64,000 nt of DNA from Blastomyces gilchristii SLH14081 (taxonomy: Eukaryota > Ascomycota > Eurotiomycetes > Onygenales > Ajellomycetaceae). The DNA is taken from NCBI RefSeq assembly GCF_000003855.2, contig NW_003101681.1:3949359-4013358 (forward strand). The letters run 5' to 3'. The notes under the pieces are model-generated. The model made no database searches. It was not told the origin of the DNA and was given only the letters and a program-made list of their open reading frames with translations. A program made the position numbers and the translations under genes. Below are positions 23,901-35,789 of this stretch, one piece after another (the first letter of the stretch is position 1; each line of letters begins with the position of its first letter).

Positions 23901-24480
23901 GTTATCACATGAAGATGTTAAATCTTTTAAAGACTATAGAGTTCACACTGAATCTCTACAGCTCAATTCAGATCACTGATAATATAGTAATAAAACTCTG
24001 AGATATCTGTGACTGAGCAGAAGTCTTCATAATAACTGTGAAACAAGATCAAGAGAATCAAATCAATGATCATCAAAATCTCACTGAATAATATAAGATA
24101 GAAGACTTGATGTGATTGAATCTTAAGAATATACAGATCACACATTTATCTTATATACTAAATTATCACTATATCAAGTATAAAGTGATAGAAGTTCTAG
24201 ATAGTTATAACTATTATCTTAACATATTATCAGAGATTCATAATGTCTTTTATACAAGCTTACTCTGCTGTACTGTCACTGATCTGTTCTCTTCTTAACT
24301 GACTTTCAACTAACATCTGCCAGGCATCATAGAAGAAGATAATGAGCTTGAGTGAGAGATTGAGAATATTCTTGATAAGAGATTCTGCAGCTGTAGCTGA
24401 CAATATCTTATAAAATGAGTCAGCTATGATCAACTGACCTGAACTCTGAGTTCTGTGTTATTCAAAACAGCAGTTCTTGA
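20955..24480 (+). pseudogene. e1 pol pseudogene (PR, RT, RNase H, IN, chromodomain)
   Basis: Protease: a 97-residue open frame at 20955-21248 with VIDSG (Asp-Ser-Gly active site) at 21012-21026. RT: FCVNY near 21790, KLDI near 21898 and the catalytic box YLND (normally YxDD) at 22086-22097. RNase H: about 22500-22900 (DFSDYM). Integrase: about 23230-24100, then the C-terminal part at 24116-24298, where NIQITHLSY...FYTSLL resembles the chromovirus post-core segment. Chromodomain: about 24330-24470, with YLIK-stop-VSYDQLT in place of YLIKWxGY. Stops are mainly TGA. The order and chromodomain define a Ty3/Gypsy chromovirus. Confidence 0.85.
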
Positions 24481-24514
24481 TCAATGAGAACTAGTTCTGA
24501 AAGAGAGGAGCTAA

Positions 24515-24870
24515 TGTGATAAGCTGTGCCTGATCAATTATATAGACTATTTCATTACACTTCACAGATTTCAATCACTTCATTCTCAAACACATACACT
24601 TCAATTCTCAGCCACTCTCAATCACTGATTCTCGGCCGTGTATACTCTGATTCTCAGTCACTCTCAATCACTGATTCTCAGCTGTCACAAACGCGTATAG
24701 ATTCTTCCGCCCTGAAGCCTCACTGCATACATCATCACATACATGTATAAATATCTACTTCAATTGCTGATTCTCACACTTTCTCTTTCTTTTCCTTCTC
24801 TAATGTTTTTCTCTTTGTTATATAAGACCTATTAATATCATACTGATCTATTCGGCGTAGGCCTCTTACA
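24515..24870 (+). repeat. e1 3' LTR with internal duplication
   Basis: This LTR begins TGTGATAAGCTGTGCCTGAT and ends GCCTCTTACA, followed by the TSD gaagt. At 356 bp it is about 46 bp longer than its 5' partner, because the block with CACTCTCAATCACTGATTCT is present twice (near 24612 and 24660). The two LTRs of this element also differ by many C/T and G/A changes, consistent with RIP after insertion. Confidence 0.92.
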
Positions 24871-24875
24871 GAAGT

Positions 24876-25743
24876 GACTATCACTGCAGTTATATAATAA
24901 TAACAGAAATTATATAATAATATAACAATAGACACTGTATAATTAATGAAAAATCACTGAAATAAATATCTTTTCTAGTTAATATAAATAATATTCTTCT
25001 CTGCTATCTCAACTGAAAGATATGCAGAATCTCTTAGAAGATTTACTCAAAGCAGTAAGAAAAGCAACTGAGATTACTGAACTGAAAGTGAAACTTCATA
25101 CATGTACAAGAATTCTAAATAAGATTGAAGTCTTGTGTACACAGTGACAGACTGAGACAGAAGCTAAGTAATAATTAATATTTACTGTGAATCAAGTATT
25201 CACTATAATGAGCTTCACTGACACAATTATTATCATTAATAAGAATAGAGAAAACCAGATTGTAGATCTGTAGTAAGAGATTAAACACTTCTATAGACAG
25301 ACAACTGTGTTAAATCTGAAGATCTTATCTCAATTATTTATAATCTCTTCAGAAGTGAACATAATATCTGAGATTACTGCATATAATAAGAATTTAAGAA
25401 TGAAATATATCAAGTTAAAAGATCTGTTGAAGTTACTAAGCTTTAATAGTAATTAAAAAAGTGATGCTGTAATCAGCTGATTAAATCAAATATAATTATA
25501 TTATCAGATCAAGTATGAACTCACAGACAGACAGTTAATAAAATTTCAACAAGTCTTAAGATCTATCATGTATCTACACAGAAAAGCAAAGTCATTATTA
25601 ATAACTGATGACAAGATAAATCTCACAGATTCAGAGTAATATTCATTTTCATGAATATGAAACAAGTTTTTCAAATGAATCTTACATAACTTTGAAAAAG
25701 TGAATATATGAGATAAGTGTTATAAATACTTTACTGAGTGTAG
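24876..25743 (+). pseudogene. e3 leader/gag, copy 2
   Basis: This sequence continues from 11871 once e1 is removed. A frame from MQNLLEDLLKAV (about 25020) runs with few stops to the region that aligns with 2565 onward of copy 1 (25411 onward), including IQLYYQIKYEL near 25490. It shows that e3 gag is normally continuous where copy 1 has an e4 LTR. It stops at the SINE2 insertion. Confidence 0.65.
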
Positions 25744-26760
25744 TATTATCATTATTATTCTTCAATTATAGATGTATATAATCAGAGACTATGACATCTA
25801 CCTGAGAACCTTTAGATCTCAGAGTTTTTCCTATATCTATAGAGTCAACTATTATACATTTATCAATTTCAGATATATAAAATCAGAAAATTTCAGCTCA
25901 GAATATAAAAACTGTTTACAAATTACAGTATTTCAACATCTTCTGATACTTTGAAATCATTTGAAAATATCATGACAAAGAAAAAGAGAACATAGTCTTA
26001 AAGATAGATATCTACAGAATAAGATCTCTGCAGTTTATATCTTAAGCTATATACATATTTTAACACTCTATATAACCGATTGCTGCATCTGTTCTCTCAT
26101 GCCTGCTTCAGAGATTATCATTCTCTCTAAAGAGTCATCACTCAGCTAGCTTCTATACCTAGCTTATTCATAAGTGAGATTCTCACTAAGAATGACATCA
26201 GAGCTACTCAATTCTAGTTAAGTCTCTAATCTTTCAGCTGTCAATCTCAGCATTTCAGTCTATCAATTAACTGTCACAGTCTTGCTTGCACTAATTATCT
26301 ATTAAGAGTGTCTAGGTCTCATCTCATCTAGGTTCTTGCTAGGCCTGAGATGTTCTAATCAGATAGTTTTTAAATGTTAATTCTCTGAAAGTAAGTATCT
26401 AGAGTGAGAGAAATGAGATCTAGTCAGTTAAGCTTGATAATGATTCACTATTCTGCAGATACTCTAGATCTCAATCACTCTAGTACTGATCTAACTTGAA
26501 GTGTCTGAGAAGCTGTTAACTCTAAGATCAGTGAGAATTAGTGCCTGGGAACTTCTGAAGTGAATATCTTAAGCTTGATAATGATTCATTATAGTGTATT
26601 CAGAGGTTCCTGATACTGTTTTATAACTTAACAGTGAAAGCTGTGATTAATATGACTCTCACAGGGTTCGAACCTGCCCTCTCTTGACATTCATTCCCCG
26701 GGGGGAAGGCCGCTAATTGAGGCTTCATGATAGCGTAGTTAATCACTACGCCACCGGGCC
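25744..26760 (-). mobile_element. SINE2, long tRNA-headed retroelement
   Basis: This 1017-bp minus-strand element is bounded by a perfect 16-bp TSD, actttactgagtgtag (25728-25743 and 26761-26776). Its 5' end is tRNA-like: A-box TGGCGTAGTGATTA (26740-26753) and B-box GGTTCGAACCC (26664-26674), giving a pol III promoter. The central ~600 bp match nothing else in the window and have no long ORF; AGCTTGATAATGATTCA occurs twice (near 26432 and 26572). The last ~270 bp (25744-26011) are shared with the LINE at 35790-36050. The empty site is preserved near 2884 in the other e3. Length resembles long fungal SINEs rather than typical ones. Confidence 0.88.
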
Positions 26761-26776
26761 ACTTTACTGAGTGTAG

Positions 26777-26947
26777 ATAAGTAAGTGAATTGACATCATA
26801 CTTTACACACTTCAGCTTATACTATCTTATATTGAATGAGAAGCTTTTAACCTCTTTCTGTTTACAGATCTTCATTCATGATCTTATATCTGAGTTGAGA
26901 GTGAAATGAAAATGCTTAAGCTTGTAATCAGATATAATGATAGAAGC
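26777..26947 (+). pseudogene. e3 gag, copy 2, segment after SINE2
   Basis: This aligns with 2890-3065 of e3 copy 1. It begins with the second SINE2 TSD overlap and ends at the e1 LTR that starts at 26948. It is coding by homology only. Confidence 0.65.
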
Positions 26948-27258
26948 TGTGACAGGCTGCACTCAATCAATTATATAGACTATTTCATTACACTTCATAG
27001 ATTCCGCTGAAAGCTTCAATTCTCAGTCACTGATTCTTAGCTGAAAAACTCATGAAATTTCTATTCATTCACTCTGAAGCTTTATTATGTATACAGAATT
27101 CCTATTCTTCTACTCTGAAGCTTCATCATTTACATGTTCAAATATTCACTCTAATCACTGATTTCTGTACTTTCTCTTTTTTTCTTCTCTAATATTTTTC
27201 ACTTTTGTATTATAAGATCTATATATTATACTACTCTGTTCAGTGTAGATCTCTTACA
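26948..27258 (+). repeat. e1 5' LTR
   Basis: This 311-bp LTR begins TGTGACAGGCTGCACTCAAT and ends GATCTCTTACA. It is more RIP-affected than those at 1326 and 11872: the GC-rich start GGCGGGCTGCGCCC has become GACAGGCTGCACTC. Confidence 0.9.
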
Positions 27259-27537
27259 CTTAGAAAATGTTCATTATCTTGTTATTAGAAATGATTATTC
27301 ATTGAGAAGATATCAGAACATGTAACAATGTATAAGAAATAGCGAAATGTATAATCAGTTAAGCAGACACTGAGTTTCTAGATAGAAGCTTGCTTATCAG
27401 TCACTCTGACTCTGTAACAAGATCTTATAAGAGAATGTCAGTGAAAGACCTGAGAGTTCTGACACCTTAGATGTATGAGATATTTATATGATTACACTTC
27501 TTTCAATTTCACAGTTATCACACATTCAGTAAATGAC

Positions 27538-29080
27538 ATGTCTAATGACAACATGAGAGAACTCTTGAATACAAGTATAGATACAGTATCACAATGACTC
27601 TGAGCAATGTTGAAATTACAATAACAACAGATAGCTGATATGCATGCAACTCAATAATATTAATATGAAGAAATTCAATAATTGTTTTAACAAGAAATCA
27701 CTGCACAGATAATTCTAACATCAATCAGATCAGATATAAATATATAAATACTGAAGAAATATCTAGATGTTCTCACATATTTTAATACTTCTGACCTCAC
27801 TCCCTATTCATTATGAAGGTTGGAAATGCTCGTGAAACTAAGTGTAGATAAAGATATCATTGATTTATTAACTAATTGAGATTAAAATATCAATGATTGA
27901 CTGAAAGATCACATGAGACAGAAGTTTTATTCATGAATAAAAGCATGCAAATCAGTGTTGTGAATATCTGACAATATTATCAAATATCTTGATATTCCGT
28001 TCTGAGACTCTGAAAGTATTAGATTGATTACAGAGTCTTTAACAGAGAAACACTTATCTTACAATATTTATTCCTGACTTTGACATCAAGATTCTAGAAG
28101 CAGGTGATCAATCTTGAGATAATCAAATAAAGATTAGTATGCTTAAGAAAGTATTAACTTTTGAACTCTTACAGACTCTTATAAGTGTAGATGAAGACCT
28201 AACTTATAAAGACTTCTACATATAACTTCAGATATTGAATGACTGTCTGATCAAGCTCAAGAGTATATAGAACAGTGATGAAAGATGTTACATCTCAGTT
28301 ACTTATATATCTATGCTGAAGAATGACAATGCAGTTGTCATGAATTAAGTGAACTCAAATATCTATATATAAGCAAGAGTTTTCACTGTCTGAACAGACT
28401 TCTGAGTTTCTGAGATCACTTCTGAAGATGTCACTGATCAATGTCAATGAGAGATATACATCAATGCCCCGGTGGCCGAATGGTTAATGCGGCCACCCGG
28501 TAGGGCCTTGACGTGGGAAACCAAGGCGCGTGGGTTCGAAACCCGCAGGGAATACATTAAATCCGGAACTCAAGCACCTCAGGTTTCTAATAAATACAGA
28601 GGTGTACAAATCACTTCAATGAATCACTCTATGTTCCTGAGCTGGGAAGTTATTATCGCATGTATCTAATTGTCACTTCTTTGTATTTTCCTATGTTCTT
28701 GTTATCTTGACATGGTCTTAACACCTGTATTTCCTCCTGTATAATCAACACTTGACCTGTATTTAACATCACGCAAGGACTCATCATAAGCTCCGCTTGC
28801 ATATGAGTATAATGGAAGAATAATAATAATAATAATAATAATAAGATATACATCAATTGTAATCAATCAGAATATATTACTTTTAACTACTAATTAGTTT
28901 ATATATCTTCTTATTCAAAAGAAAGATTAATATCAGCAGTTTATATCAATCGCATTACATTGAAGAAAGATTCAGAAGATAACTATAAGAATATCTCAAT
29001 GAAATAGAAAAATGATTAACTTCTGTTTATAAATTTAAATAAAAGCTTGAAGAGATCAGACAATAATAATTTAAAGAGAA
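27538..29080 (+). pseudogene. e1 gag pseudogene interrupted by SINE1b
   Basis: The start ATGTCTAATGAC at 27538 corresponds to 19765. The sequence is co-linear with the copy at 19765-20952, except for 378 bp of SINE1b plus its TSD at 28452-28857. Stops are TGA, TAA and TAG. The zinc-knuckle region lies just downstream of the SINE. Confidence 0.72.
28466..28843 (+). mobile_element. SINE1b, tRNA-derived SINE
   Basis: This is a 378-bp plus-strand element. The head has an A-box TGGCCGAATGG (28473-28483) and a B-box GGTTCGAAACC (28533-28543). It ends TATAATGGAAGAATAATAAT (28808-28827) followed by more AAT units. A perfect 14-bp TSD, agatatacatcaat, lies at 28452-28465 and 28844-28857; the empty site survives in e1 near 20690. 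Compared with SINE1a it shows a few C-to-T or G-to-A changes (for example GTAGGGCCTTGACG versus GTAGCGCCTTGGCG), so it is mildly mutated. Confidence 0.92.
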
Positions 29081-29089
29081 AATGATAAT

Positions 29090-32000
29090 AAATGCAATTC
29101 TTATATCTACTGTGATCAATAATATGTATAATATGAAAGTCATGATAGACAGTAGTCTATGTTACTATGAAATGATTCAATCTTCAGTTGTAAGATATTA
29201 TAATCTTCAGTGTATTCTCTTGTTAAAACTCTGACTTCTTGCAGAATTTGATAATTTAAAAGACATTCACATCTGTTATATAATGAAACTAAACATAGAT
29301 ATTCAAGAACATCAATGTGAAGATTCTTATGTATATAAAGTTAATAATCTTAACTATAATCTTATGCTAGAACTTGTCTGACTATCTGAACAAAATATCT
29401 TGTTTCATGCTTAAAACAGAAGATTAATATTCTCTAATCATAATAGATTTCATAAAGATAATATTCATAAGACTATGAATCTTACACAGATCTCTGTCAA
29501 TGCTTGTAAAATACTCTGAAAAAGAAGTTATTAACAAGATCACTGACAAAGTCACTGATAGCAGAATTATATAGCAATCTATTTCATCAGTCTGACTGAT
29601 ATTAAGAAAGCTCTAGAGAAATTATTCTATACTATAATAACAGATTCTCATACAAAAATCTCTTAAAAATATTATAAATATCTAGATGTCTTCTGATAAG
29701 ATAATATTATAAATATACCTCTCTTATAAGGCTCGGAAGTTAATCACAGTATCAAGTTAGAAAAGAAGAATGATTAGAACTCTGAGTTATCATGAGGCCA
29801 TCTTTATAATATGTCTCAAGATACACTTCTTCTTCTTTAAAAGACACTCAATAATCTGTTAATTAAAAAATTCATATATATTAGTAACTCTTTCACTGCA
29901 GCTTCTATTCTCTTTATAAAGAAATGAGATAAGAAACTCTGATTCTGTGTGAACTATCAAGATCTGAACAGATTAATAAAGAAGAATTGTTATTTCTTAT
30001 CTTATATCAATTAAATTCTAGCATATATCAAGTGAGCTCAATGATTTATAAAGCTAGATATCATTGCTATGTTTTACAAGATTCATATCACTGAAGAAGA
30101 TGAATAACTTCCAGTATTCTGAACATGGTATGATTTCTTTAAATATGTAGTCACACTCTTTGAACTGGCTAATACTCTCAGTATATTTCAGAAGTATATC
30201 AACTGAGCACTCTGAGATTTTCTTGATAAGTTTGTATCTATATATTTAGATAACATTCTCATCTTCATCAATGAATTCAGAAAGAAACATTAGAAACATG
30301 TACAGAGAGTATTACAATAATTATAAGAAGCAGAAGTATCAATAGATATTAACAAGTGTGATTTCAAAGTCAATAGTACAAAATACTCAGATTGTATCAT
30401 AGAAGCTGACAGAGATATTTGAATGAATTCTGAGAAGATCTCTGTTATTCTTGAATGAGAAGCTTCACATACTGTGAAAGATGTATAAAGCTTCATCAGA
30501 TTTGCTAACTTCTATTAGCAATTTATACAAAACTTCTCAGATATCACAAGATTACTTACAGAACTTATTAAGAAGAACTTACTATTTTAGTGATCAGCAG
30601 TCACTGAAGCTGCATTTATATGAATAAAGAAGATGTTTATTAATCTCTCTCTGCTAATAACATTTGATTCTGATTGTGAGATAGTTGTCAAAGTTAACTT
30701 CTCTGACTATATCATAGAAGAAGCTATATAATAATATAATAATGAAGATATCTTATAATTATATACTTTTATATCTATGAATGTGAGTCTTACTGAATGC
30801 AATTATGAGATCTATGATAAGAAACTTCTTACAATTATACACTGTCTAGAAGAATGAGATTCTGAACTCTGAAGTATCTTCAAATTTGAGATAATCACAG
30901 ATTATAAGAATTTTAAGTATCTCATAATCATCTGTACACTTATTAAACATCAGATATGATGATCTGAGTTATTAAGTCATTTTCATTTCACTGTACACTA
31001 TCATCTCAGTAGTTAGAACTTGATAATAGATGCTCTCTCATGATAAGAGTAAGATATACCTTTCAATATAACAGACACTCATTGAATGAACTGAGAACAT
31101 CAGCTCTTAGATCTGAAGATATTGGTTAATCAAGATGAAACAACTTATGACACTATACATGCTTCTTTAATTAGAACACTCTCTCATCAAACTGTTATTA
31201 ACATCAACACTGACACTGATACTGATATCTCAATTTCTTCTGAATCTACACTGAATGAATTGTGATATATAACAGCTCAAACTGATGAACTTCTTTAAGT
31301 TCTTATCAAAGCAGTATATTAAGAAGCACTCTGATTCTCTTCAGAACTATGTATAAGAATCAACATCTCAGAATGCTTAATTAATAACAATAATACTCTG
31401 TGATTCTGTGAACAATATTAAGTCTCTCACTCTGAACTTCTACACATCTGAATAATATAAGAGATGCATAATTCATGTATAACTAGTCACTCAGATCATG
31501 AGCAACTGTATTAAATGATTTCTTGAGAGTTCTACTGATCTGAGATATCAACCAGTATCAGATGTTTCATCTGAAACTGTAACTATTATGCTTTCATCAT
31601 ATTATAAAAGAACTGTAGAAAAGATCTACTGAAATCACTTGATATTTCTGATAGAATCTGATGAGATGTAGTAATTGACTTCACTATTGATCTCTCTAAG
31701 AGTAAGAATGATAAAAACATTCTGATCAGCATGAATTAATTAAGCAAAGATATAATATTAAAATCTTGTGATAAGATGAATACTGAATAAGTTACTGAAG
31801 TCTTTCTACAGAGTCTGTTGTATTAAATGTATGAAATGCTGAGATCTATAGTATTAAATTAAGACTGTTAATTTATAAGTGCTCTCTGAATAAAAATCTG
31901 TCAAGGTCTCAACATTACACACTGTTTATTAACTATATATTACTCTGAAATCAATGATGCATTAGAATAAATAATTTAGACTGTAAAGAACTATCTTTAT

Positions 32001-32705
32001 AAGTTCTATAATTATTCATAGAATGATTGATATGATCTTCTTCTATACACAGAGATCACTATTAATGATTAAGATGACATTTCAATAGATATAAGTCTGT
32101 TCTTTCTTATACACAGTTATCACATAAAGATGTTGAATCTTCTAAAGATTACACAGTTTATACTAAGCCTCTGCAGTCTGATTCAGATTGCTGATAATAT
32201 AGTAATGAAGCTCTGAGACACTTATAACTGAGCAGAAGTCTTCATGACAAGTACTAAACAAGATTAAGAAGATTAAATAAATATTTACTAAGATCTTGCT
32301 GAGTAATATAAGATAGAAGATCTGATGTAATTGAATCTTAAGAATATACAGATTACATGCTCATCTCATACACTGAATCACTGTTATATTAAGTATAAAG
32401 TGATAGAAGTTCTAGGCAGTCATAACTATTATCTTGACATATTATCAGAGATTCATGATATCTTTTATATAAGCTTGCTTCACTGTGCTATCACTGATCT
32501 GTTTTCATCTCAACTGACTTCTGACTGACAGTCATCAGAGATTGTAGAAGAAGATAATGAACTTGAATGAGTGATTAAAGATATTATTAATAAGAGACAC
32601 TGCAGTTGCAGTTAATAATATCTTATGAAATGAGTCAGCTATGATCATCTGATCTGAACTTCAAGCTCTGTATTATTCAAGACAGCAGCTCTTGACTGAT
32701 AAGAA
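29090..32705 (+). pseudogene. e1 pol pseudogene (PR, RT, RNase H, IN, chromodomain)
   Basis: This is co-linear with 20955-24480. The protease region is near 29100-29400, with the DSG-type site degraded to DSS. RT is about 29870-30620, RNase H about 30650-31040 and integrase about 31440-32270. The integrase C-terminal open frame at 32331-32528 (65 residues) includes YKVIEVLGSHNYYLDIL, and a chromodomain remnant lies at 32560-32690. It carries more stop codons than the 20955 copy. It ends abruptly at the rearranged MITE2 junction. Confidence 0.82.
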
Positions 32706-32720
32706 CTACGCGCCCGCGAC

Positions 32721-33226
32721 TAGACTGGCCGCTGAGACTATGAATTTCACATTCGATTTCATTTAGTCTGGTCTCATACATTTCTTGGCGTGAATCCCGC
32801 TGGGACTAATGATTAAAAAAACATGCAAAGTCACTTTATATCAGATCTCAAAATAAGACCATGACTTAGAAAAAATAAGAAAGTGATTGTATTTGATTTT
32901 ATTTAGTTTCATTCTTGCCATAAAGTTACTATTTTTAGACATTTTAAGGTTTTTTTTAGACTATTTTTAATTTTTTAAAAACTAATGATTTTTGATAACA
33001 CTCAAATGAGGTTTAAAGTCATTTAAAGCAATAAAAATAATTTAAATTGAGAAGTGGAAATCATGGTCTCATTTGAAAAATGTGACAAGAGTAGACAGTA
33101 AGTCTCACTGAGACAGTATGAGACTACTATCTAATGTTAAAACAGTGTAATGGAATCAGTTGAATTGGTAATGAGATCATCAAATATTCTAGTCCTGGTC
33201 CCAGACACGGTCACACGGTTAGTCTA
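32721..33226 (+). mobile_element. MITE copy 2, mismatched flanks
   Basis: This 506-bp element begins TAGACTGGCCGC and ends GGTTAGTCTA. It is the reference orientation for the family. The flanking 8-mers differ completely (cccgcgac at 32713-32720, tgtacaac at 33227-33234). The left neighbour is the end of e1, and the right neighbour is e3 RT starting at the position equivalent to 5411. So it marks a recombination breakpoint rather than a simple insertion. Confidence 0.87.
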
Positions 33227-35789
33227 TGTACAACAGTTTCTTGAGTTAATCTCATATTACTGAAGATTCATCAAGGATTTCACATGAATATCTGTATTAC
33301 TCTCAGATCTCTTAAGAGAAACAGATACAAATGTATGAAAGAAGAAGTGTCATTCAATCATTTGAAATACTGTGTATAAGAAGGTCTTTCTCACACTGAG
33401 AGAACATATGATAATATTCTCAGTGCTTACTCAATCAACTTATGATAAAACTGTCTACATCAAGACAGATGTATCTGAATGAGCTATCAGATACGCTCTT
33501 CTGCAGATGAGTAAGAATATCAAGCTGCATCTGATAATATATGATAATAGAACACTATCAGATACTGAGCTCGATTACTCAGTGCATGAAAAGGAATTAC
33601 TAGTGATCAAGTACACACTAGTGTTATAGAATAGATATATCAACAACAGACATATAATAACAGTAATTATGAATTATGAAAGTCTTGTCTGTCTATAATT
33701 AACAATGAAACCTTTCAAACACTTAGTATATTAAATATCAGAGTTTCAAGTGTATAATCTTCATATTAAATACTGAAAGGAATCAGATATTGTAGTATCT
33801 GATGCAATCAGTCATAGACTTGATTTCATGAGTGAGAATTCTGTGATTCAGATATAAGAGAAGTTTGTATTAAATGCACTGAGAGAATGCAAGAAATCAG
33901 AATAAGTGAATATAATAATCTCTCACTTCAAGAATGACAAGATATCAGATGATAAGTATCTTATAAAAGTAGTAGAAGAGATGCTTCTGAACTTCAAGCT
34001 GAAGAAATTGAAAAATAATATTATGCTTTACTGTAATCTAGTAAATGCAGAAGCTTTCTATCTGAAATATTCATTTAGACACAACTTAGTGACTTACATG
34101 CACAAGGAATTCAGTCACTTAGAAAGCTCTGAACTTATGAATATACTTGAATCAAGAGTGTACTGATCAAGCATGACTAGAAACATTCAGACATATACTC
34201 ACAAGTATCTGAATTATCAGATTATGAAAAAATCTAAGAAAGAATTACAATGTAAGAAAGTACAACATCAGATGAAAGATACAATACAGCTGTTTAAGTA
34301 ATAGAGAGTGAATCTTATAGATATATTACTGTGAATATCAAATAAAAATTATTGAATAATTACTGCTATCAACTACACTACTGATTAGTCAGTAGTGAAA
34401 GCAGTTTCAGAGATAATTAAGAAGATAGTGACAAAGTTCTTACATAATAAGATCTATATTAACTATGAAATGCTGTGTGAAAATTCTAACTGATAATGAT
34501 GTGAATCTCATAGAAGAAGTAATAAGGCATTTCATGAGTCAGTTACAGATGAGATATTATAGAATAACATTATATCATTCAGGAATGAATGAAAAGATGA
34601 AACACTGAAAATAAAATTCTGAATAACATACTGATAAAATATCTAGTTATCAAGTTTACAAGACTATAAGATGAATATCTTAAGCAGATGCTATTAGCCA
34701 CACGGATTCAGCAGCATGCAGTCTTCAAGCATTCATCATTCTATCTGTTGTATGAATTGCATCCGCGCATCCCGGAGAATGCTTTGAAAAAAGAGAGAGA
34801 GGAAGCAATTGCAGAAGCAGCAGTCACAGACACAGAATCAACATTGAAAGAGACCAGCCATGCATGTGCAAAAGCTAACAAGTTACTTCTGAACTGAGCA
34901 ATTCAATTGAAAAGAATATCAGACTCACTAGTTAAGAAATTAAGTCTCAAGATAAGAATATAAGTTCTCATACACATTAAGAGTGCTGAGAAGTTTCAAT
35001 CTAGGTGATTTAAGCTATATAAAATACTCAAATCACACTCTCTGAGAACATATGCATTGAAAGAATCAGAAAGACAGATCTTACACAACTTAATAATTGA
35101 TTCATGTCTTATAGAGATGAAGATATAAGATCTGAGTGAATTATAATTATCTACATCACTATTATTAGTGTTGAAAAAGAAGAGATGTATAATTAAAAAG
35201 TCTTATAAAGTAAGAGAAATCATAGATACTTATAAATCAGATAATCTCATTTATTTCAATCATTTCATAATTATAAGAAAAGAATGAGATATAATGAAGA
35301 AATCAGATGAATATTGTACTTCAATAAGTGATAAGACTGTAGCTGATTATATAATAATGTACTGCAGACAGTAGATATAACACAGTAAAGAGTGATCTCA
35401 AAGCAGTAGAATTGCATGTGAATCAGATCACAGAAGAAAAAGAAATTCAGAGTTAAATTCAACTGTTTATATCAGTTTAATCACAGAGACAACAGAGAAT
35501 GAAGCATCTGAAACATTCATAGATGTATGAGACTAAGCTATCTCAACCTCTGAGAATGCTCAGAGATTGAGTGAGATTAGTTTCAATGAACTGTTCACTG
35601 TAGTGATTTGAGCAGGTGAAGAGAGACAGTATAATGCACAAGACAGAATCACAAGATGAAAGCTGCTAAATCTAGTCATTGAATGCTGTACTATATAGAG
35701 GTCATGTAAGAGTAGTGACTAGCAGACAAAGAAAAAGTGTAAGAAAAGAAAAGAAAACAACTCAAGAGATAATGAATTGATTGACAATC
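33227..35789 (+). pseudogene. e3 pol pseudogene, copy 2
   Basis: This aligns with 5411-8370 of e3 copy 1 without MITE or SINE1. It covers the RT thumb/RNase H (33230-33870), integrase zinc and core regions (33906-34690, including an 86-residue open frame at 33906-34166), and the integrase C-terminal part (34688-35110, beginning LLATRIQQHA). The SINE1a target is intact near 34820. A CpG-retaining patch lies at 34690-34790. It ends near a LINE fragment. Confidence 0.75.

Larger units (their letters stand above)
11872..24870 (+). mobile_element. e1 Ty3/Gypsy element split by e2
   Basis: This is a complete e1 of plus orientation: 5' LTR 11872-12181, leader 12182-12355, then a nested e2 (12356-19609), then leader/gag/pol 19615-24514, and 3' LTR 24515-24870. 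The 5-bp TSD gaagt is present at 11867-11871 and 24871-24875. Both nested boundaries are exact: the e2 TSD agttg lies at 12351-12355 and 19610-19614. Without e2 the element is about 5.7 kb, like the copy at 43234-48885. It inserted into the leader of the second e3. Confidence 0.92.
26948..32720 (+). mobile_element. e1 Ty3/Gypsy element, 3' LTR lost
   Basis: This plus-strand e1 has a 5' LTR (26948-27258), leader, gag (27538-~29080, carrying SINE1b) and pol (~29090-32700). It ends inside the post-chromodomain sequence at about 32707, where 14 GC-rich bases and MITE2 follow instead of the 3' LTR. The flank before the LTR is gaagc; no partner TSD exists because the 3' side is missing. Comparison with 19615-24480 shows co-linearity throughout. 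Confidence 0.88.

Noticed and set aside
19765..24480. Alternative genetic code (TGA read as Trp)
   Set aside because: TGA also replaces Arg (CGA), TAA and TAG occur too, start codons and active-site residues are mutated, and paralogous copies carry stops at different places. RIP explains all of this.
26655..26760. Possible tRNA gene on the minus strand
   Set aside because: Promoter boxes are good, but the sequence is the 5' end of SINE2, bounded by the 16-bp TSD, and the middle does not give a normal anticodon loop.
28466..28550. Possible tRNA gene (A-box and B-box, tRNA-like sequence)
   Set aside because: It is the head of SINE1b. The sequence is repeated at 7320-7408 with the same ~300-bp body, (AAT)n tail and TSD, and I could not fold a standard anticodon arm.
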